The translations under genes were made by a program, and so were the position numbers. A stretch of DNA of 64,000 nt from Sipunculus nudus (lineage: Eukaryota > Annelida > Sipuncula > Golfingiida > Sipunculidae): the NCBI GenBank assembly GCA_026874595.1, contig CM049313.1:30686008-30750007 (forward strand), written 5' to 3'. The notes beneath the pieces were generated by a model, which ran no database searches, was not told the origin of the DNA, and saw nothing but the letters and a program-made list of their open reading frames with translations. Positions 58,507-64,000 of the stretch are shown in pieces. Position 1 is the first letter of the stretch, and every line of letters starts with the position of its first letter.

Positions 58507-58601
58507 AATGGATCTGAAGACCAAAGAAGATAAGGAAGTATTTAGTAAAGCATTTCCAGAAATTACCAAAGCATTTGAGGATGAACAAAAGGCAATAAAA
58601 G
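58494..58601 (+). CDS. Host gene coding exon 3 of 3 seen, unknown protein
   Basis: A 108-base exon after an acceptor ending in GTGATTTGCAG and before a GTATTA donor. Its first two bases complete the codon left by exon 2 (Glu), and 35 codons follow without a stop, leaving one base (phase 1). It encodes GLTGMDLKTKEDKEVFSKAF, then a charged, Lys/Glu-rich and probably helical stretch ending QKAIK. The AG two bases later would give a frame with an early stop, which supports the chosen acceptor. Together the three exons give about 103 codons of an unrecognised, mostly soluble protein. The gene must continue beyond 58602, but I found no fourth exon in the window. Confidence 0.66.
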
Positions 58602-59078
58602 GTATTAGAAGTATGCTTCAACTTTGAGCTTTCTTCAAGTCAGATCTAAGATCTTTATTTTCACCGTCGATTGTAATCATCAAAGTATAGTCCTGCATGC
58701 ATTATTGATCAGTAACAGCTATTATCACTGTACGGTCACAGGGCCTGAATAGATGCACCATCATAGTGCAAGGTATCCCTGCTAGAGAGTATATTATAAA
58801 ATACATTATAACACATAGAAATGTAAAGTTTTAAATGAAAATCAGTTATATGGATCCAGCACAGAGTAAGGCTGCTTGCATCTGATGTGTATTATATATC
58901 ATCACAACGAAGTAACCTTCATGTCCTGTTTGACATCTCCTTTCCCAGTCACAGGTGGCACCATTTCGGCCCTCTGACTTATAAGAGAGGCTATGACAAG
59001 CATACTGGCTGTCAGAGTGCTGTAACATCTTTCAACAAGAATGCACTTTAAGGTACTATGAGGATGCATATATCTTCG
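58602..59078 (+). other. Start of the next intron
   Basis: Ordinary AT-rich sequence without a recognised repeat family. No further exon is supported. Confidence 0.4.
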
Positions 59079-60713
59079 TTATTAGGCCCTCCTTGAAAAG
59101 CGGGTGCCCTATAGTAATCGACCTGTCCTTCTGTCCATCCGTCCACAAATTCTTTTCCGGATGATAACTCCAGTGAGGATTGAAGGATTGAGTTCAAACC
59201 TGAAATATGTATTAACCATTAATTATGGAAGATCCTAATCGATTTTGGGGTCCGGAGGTCAAAGGTCAAAAAAGTTATTCACAGTTTGGTGTTAAATTTT
59301 AGGTCCCTCTTTCAGCAGGGCAGAAATCAAAATTGTAACCATAATTGTTTGTTCCACCTTAACAGTAGGACAGGTCCTCATGTCAACAGCAACGAGGCAT
59401 GATATATGGTCATAGTCAGCCATTTTTCTGTAAGTTATGCAGTTAAAACCATTACTGAACACCCAGTAAGGTTGCACTCTCTTAGCAAATATGCATGCAA
59501 AAGGACACACATTGTTAACACAATAACTCGTAAAAAGTATTTCATATAAGGTCCCCAGACTCACAACAGTGATGGACCTTTTGATGAACTACATCATGTT
59601 TGAAGATGGGTGACCTTGATGGATATTCAAGGTTACAGAGGTGATAATGCTAAAATGATGTTAACCAAATAGCTCGCAAACAATTTGACTAACACTGACT
59701 GAACTTGCACCAGTAATGTTTGTTATGAAGGGCTAGGTCAAGTTCGAAGATGGATGACCTTGACAGAGGTGATAATTCTCAAATGATGTTAATGCAATAA
59801 CCTGCAAAGAATTTGATGAACAATCAAATTTGTTTCTGCATAATAACTCCCCTAACATATGATGGATAGGATTCAAACATAAGATGGTTCACCCATGGCC
59901 TAAGGGAGAAGCTTATTGATATTTGGGTCAGAAGGAAAAAAAAAGTAATACACAGTTTGTTGTTCAGTTGCTGGTGTCTCCTTCAGCAGGCCAGAAATGG
60001 ATGAATCTTTTTCGAGTCACTCATGTACAGCGGCATAACATTTTCACAGCATATTTTGTACAGACAATTTGAAGATTCCCCAGAAAAGGATACACTGGCC
60101 CAACGCACCACAGTAGCTCTCATTTAGACCATGTTTGGACAAATCTATCTCCACTTCAAACTTCTCAAGGAATTTGGACCTATTATAGTGGCCATCAACA
60201 AATTTACATTGATATTCATATGTAGCCATTCTACACATCACAGCCATCTGTAGACCCAAGCCCAAGAATAGCTGAATCTCAGTTCAAGAGAATGACCATT
60301 TAATCACTACTAACCAACAGCTGACTCTCTCAAATACTACAAGGTTCATGTACAGACTCAAGCCTCACGTATAATAAGGCCAATTCAACATACAAATACT
60401 GGAAAAATATTTGACACAGCCCAGCCAAGACTTTAACCAAGATTAATTGGCACAGGTAATACAGAAATACAGAAACTAAAAATGCATGCAGTTCTTTTAT
60501 ATCATTATTTTGATAGCTTTGAACATTTACACTTTACCATATCTTTTCTTCCAGTTTATACATGTCAGCTTTTCTTTACAGTTTCTTTAATTTTCAAATA
60601 TCACTCTTTCAGCCCATGCTACCAAAGTACACCAAATTCACAGTACTTCAATTTATAATGACTGCATCTTTTGCGGGCCCTTACTGACCTGTCAGTTTTC
60701 TAGTTTTTAGCTC
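59079..60713 (+). repeat. Family D element, Helentron-like candidate
   Basis: The head 'ttattaggccctccttgaaaag' is followed by 'gtgccctatag' and a GTCC/GTCCATCC stretch, as in A and C. The tail has 'gcgggcccttactgacctgtcagttttCTAGTT', where ACTGACCTGTCAGT is a hairpin just before CTAG. The inverted-repeat arms are weak (shared GGCCC only). Modules repeat 'gatgggtgaccttga' and 'ggtcaaaggtcaaaa'. Only one copy is present, so the limits are less sure. A10 starts directly at its CTAG end. Confidence 0.45.
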
Positions 60714-62357
60714 AGATGACTGGAAGTCGTCTGAGCTATAGCAATCACTCTTTGTCTGTCATCTGTCCACCTGGTTGTCTGTTAACAGGGCACAAATCAT
60801 AACCTCTAGACCTGGAATCTTCTAACTTAACATCCAGGGAGGTTTATAAAAAATCTCCTTAAATTCTTGAAATAAGGTCACTGTGACCTATATTGTCCGA
60901 GTAAAGTCTGCTTGTTTGTGCACCCCAGAATAATAAAAAAATTGATACAAACACTCCAGTATCGTAATAGTTAACACAATGATTGCCATTTTTTTTCCAT
61001 GCATATTTTATAAGTTCCTGATGACTGGTGGTGCCTTCTGTATTTTTAGCTCAGCTGACTATAAGTCATCTGAGCTATAGTCATGGTCCATCGGCTGTCC
61101 ATTCGCCTGTCTGTCCGTCCTTCCATTAAATGGCACGTTTTGAAACCATTGGACCTATGAATCTGAAATTTGGCAAACATTTAGATGTAAAATCTCCTAC
61201 CATACCCAAAATTGGGTCACTAGAACTTCAATCCTTAGAGATATTAAGGAAAAAACCTCTGTTTTCAATTAAAACCCCATTGCTAGATTTCAAGACAGCC
61301 TAATATCAAAACCACTGATCTGTTTTTTATCATATTTATTATGCTATTCTTCCATACATTTTCTATGTACATATCAAAATTAGATCTGAATTTTTCAAAT
61401 TTTATAAGTTATTCACATAAATATAAAATCAGTACTTGGCCATTGCATGATTTTTCCATGTAAGCACTGTTGATTTAATCTTCATATCATGCACACGTAA
61501 GGATGTCAGCTTCTAAATTCTGAAATTTGAAAGGAATTGACAAAAAACTGTAGCTTTTATTAAAGTTTTTATGAGACCATATCACACCTAAGCTATACTG
61601 AAGCCCCTCTATTTGTCCCCATATTGACCTTTCAGGCCTATAATGCATGCTTCAAGCGAGGCATACTCTGCAGCCACCCAGCTCTTGGATGGCTTCAGCT
61701 GGATCTTACTGTCCAACCCCCTTCTTCTAGTAGTTGTTTTAGCCAAAATCATAACAATAAACAATAATTTAAAAAAATTATTGGTTTATAAAAACAACTT
61801 TAAAAAAAATCAATGGAAAAGGATTTTTATAGTTAATGAGTAACAGGGAATTACCTTGCAATTACTGATGTTTTATGGATCTTCCATGGATGGCTTAAAA
61901 TGTATTTCATATGACACCATGCAGTCACCATTGGGTAGTTTTCATTTAAATAATAAAAATGAAAAATAAATAATTAAATAAAATTGTTGTTTACTATTAG
62001 GGATTATATGAAGCAAGTTCATGGTAGACAAGGATGCAGTTGATTATATTAAATTAATTTAAATTTCCTGGTCTTTTCCAGGTGTTTAATTTGTTAGTTT
62101 ATATTTATTACAAATTTTAAAAAATTTATTACAAAATGTCAAAAATTTAAAATATTACTCAGACAAGTGCTCATTAAAAATGTCAAAATGTTTGACTAAT
62201 GACATTAAGACTCATGGCTGTATCAGCTGTTACATAATACTGGGTAAATAATCAAAATTTATATTACTGATTCCTTTATTTCACTTAGTAATATTAAACA
62301 TTCCCAACTCCAGTTTGCTCCTTGAATATTATATTGGGTGTTTTGATCCTTGGGATA
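60714..62357 (+). repeat. Family A2 fragment (A10) interrupted by an A copy (A11)
   Basis: A10 begins TTTTTAGCTCAGATGAC with a good hairpin and the A2-type 'ctatagcaatcactctttgt' and 'acagggcacaaatcat'. In its first module, at 'ggtggtgccttctgtattttt', A11 starts at about 61043 with TTTTTAGCTCAGCTGACTAT. This is the A2 position already used by the A copy at 15288. A body continues to about 62100. 62100-62357 is AT-rich without clear family. No 3' ends are seen. Confidence 0.5.
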
Positions 62358-64000
62358 TTTTTAGCGACCTGTGAGCTTATGCGATGATGAGGCGTCTTGC
62401 GGCATCTATACATGAACCCATACTATCTCAAAAACAGCAGAAGCTAGCATCATCAAACTTTTTGCAAATAATCAGTCATCTAAAAATACTTTTTAGCGAA
62501 CCTGTGAGCTTATGCGATGGTGCGGTGTCATCCGTCGTGTGTCCTGCGTCATCTGTACGTTAACCATTGCTATCTCAAAAACAGCAGGAGCTAGCATCAC
62601 CAATTTTTTTGCAAATGATCAGTCATCCAAAAAAACTATATCGGATTTTGTTTATTTTTTTTCTAACAGCATTTTCTTAGATTTTATAGGAAAAAAGCTA
62701 AAAAAGCTTTAAAAATCTTCTTCCCGAAACTGTCAAGCCAAATAGTCCAATATTTCACAGAAATGATCCCTGGAACAATCTTTCTCAGGTTTGTTCGAAT
62801 GGTTCCAGTTTGATGATTTTTGGCAGAGTTACAGATGGTTGAACTTTGTTAACTGTGCAAAAAAGCATATTAAAATTTAAATCTCAGGAGCGGCTGGAGC
62901 TATCATCACCAAATTTTATGCCAATGTTGGTCACATAGGTCATATCTGAAATTGAGGTATTGGTGGTGCCACCTGCATCGGCCTTTCTTGTACGGTGTCA
63001 TCAGTGCCTGTAACACACTGAGGGCTACAAAAAACTTCTTCTCTGAAACCATATGGCCAAAATGTTTAATATCACACAGAAATGATCCTAGGGTAGTGCT
63101 TTCTTAAGTTTGTTCAAATGGTCTCTTTTCAGTGACTTTTGGCCAAGTCATGGGAAGCTGAATTTAGTCATATGCCATAACAGCCCATTTTAGCTCAGTG
63201 GCTACAAAGATCTTCTTCTCAAAAACCACTGGGCCAAATTCGTAAAAAATCACACATTAATTATCCTCAGATGTTGATAATTTAAGTTTGTTCAAATGGT
63301 TTTGGTTCATTGTTTTTGGGTGAGTTATGGGAAGCTTAACTTAGCCATTTTGCTGTATTTTCTCATATGAGTTATAAACCTGCAAATTTTTTTTTGACTG
63401 AAGCCACTGAGGCCAGTTGTTTAATATTTTACAAGAATAATCCCCTGAATAATTCTTATAATAATTGTCTTTTATGGTTCCAAAGAATATATTTTGGCTG
63501 AATTATAAAGATTGAATTGAGTCATTTTACCATATATGTTAGCTGTGTGAAGCAGATCCATCTAGCCTGGAACCAGTTTATCAGCATCCGTTACATCATG
63601 CCTCTAGACATTTAGATTTCAGGTTATCTATGGTTAATATTGACAAGAATGTTTTTAAAAAGCTTTAAAAAATTGTAGATTTATGATTTTAGATATTCCT
63701 CATGCCAGGCAAAGTTTACAATCACATGTATACAGCTCTCTGTGGGTATATAAAGACGGCTGTACATGGATTATAAATAATTGGTATCCATATTCAACGT
63801 AATTCAAGATTTTGCCATCAGTGAGAGATGTATCTGTATTTTAATTTTGCATTCAATAGCATCTGTAGCAATATTTGGTGAACCTGTGAGCTAATGAGAT
63901 GGTGTGGCGGCGTCTGTCAACCGTCGTCTGTACACTAACCCATACTATTTGAAAAATGACTGAAGCTAGCATCATGAAATATTATGTAAAAAATAAGCCA
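62358..64000 (+). repeat. Family B copies (B6 fragment and B7), running off the window
   Basis: B6 starts TTTTTAGCGACCTGTGAGC at 62358 and is interrupted at about 62490 by B7 (TTTTAGCGAACCTGTGAGCT). B7 follows the same module order as B2, including a second module head at about 63880. It reaches the window end without a terminus. Confidence 0.58.

Noticed and set aside
58219-58569. Repetitive protein frames across the 45-bp repeats on both strands
   Set aside because: The unit length is a multiple of three, so open frames follow automatically. The plus frame does not match the splice-compatible frame of exon 3.
60540-60680. A fourth host exon after the pyrimidine-rich runs near 60560-60620
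   Set aside because: AG dinucleotides after T-runs exist, but no matching donor and no frame continuing phase 1 over a useful length. The region belongs to family D.
4349-64000. The nesting as an assembly artefact
   Set aside because: The nested copies differ from one another by many substitutions and the junctions are precise at T-runs, which misassembly of near-identical repeats would not produce. Read-level proof is not available here.

Overview
This is a eukaryotic window. It is AT-rich, almost gene-free, and packed with interspersed repeats. I read it as the inside of one large animal gene, probably from a mollusc and perhaps a bivalve. That assignment is an inference, resting on the repeat style and on an LTR retrotransposon that resembles the Mag/C-clade (Steamer-like) group of marine invertebrates.

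The only host coding sequence I can support is three short plus-strand exons at 3530-3669, 27170-27231 and 58494-58601. Their splice sites are canonical and their phases join into one open reading frame of about 103 codons. The introns between them are about 23.5 kb and 31.3 kb. I do not recognise the protein.

The introns are filled by repeat families that I call A, B, C and D. All copies I saw lie in the plus orientation, and none encodes a protein. Families A, B and C share one architecture: a T-run followed by AGC, an 11-bp subterminal inverted repeat at both ends, a GTCC-type microsatellite near the 5' end in A and C, internal tandem modules, and a short hairpin just before a CTTGTT or CTAGTT 3' terminus. 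Copies sit inside one another at T-runs, and uninterrupted relatives elsewhere in the window supply the empty sites. This matches non-autonomous Helentron-like (HINE) rolling-circle elements, but no Rep/helicase gene is present.

Layout: 1-3529 has remnants, followed by exon 1. 4349-13005 is a three-level nest (B holding A holding B). 13458-21402 is an A2 element with a ~345-bp tandem array, holding an A and a C copy. 21680-22603 is a TIR element. 23814-26922 has A and B, followed by exon 2. 27928-33329 is A holding B. 33344-33818 is a TTAA-flanked MITE. 34513-39716 is a 5.2-kb Ty3/gypsy element on the minus strand with 147-bp LTRs, a 5-bp target duplication, a tRNA-Leu-type primer site and a polypurine tract, with broken coding frames. 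40746-46710 is A holding B, which holds a tRNA-derived SINE and another A. 46711-50481 is A holding B. 52101-58328 is A holding A-type, C and TIR elements. A 45-bp tandem repeat then runs into exon 3. 59079-64000 holds D, A and B copies.

The observations I find most interesting are the shared architecture of families A, B and C; a 14-bp palindrome (AGGTGGCGCCACCT) shared by families that are otherwise different; dense nuclear-receptor-type half-sites inside several families; and the tandem amplification of a 3' splice site immediately upstream of exon 3.
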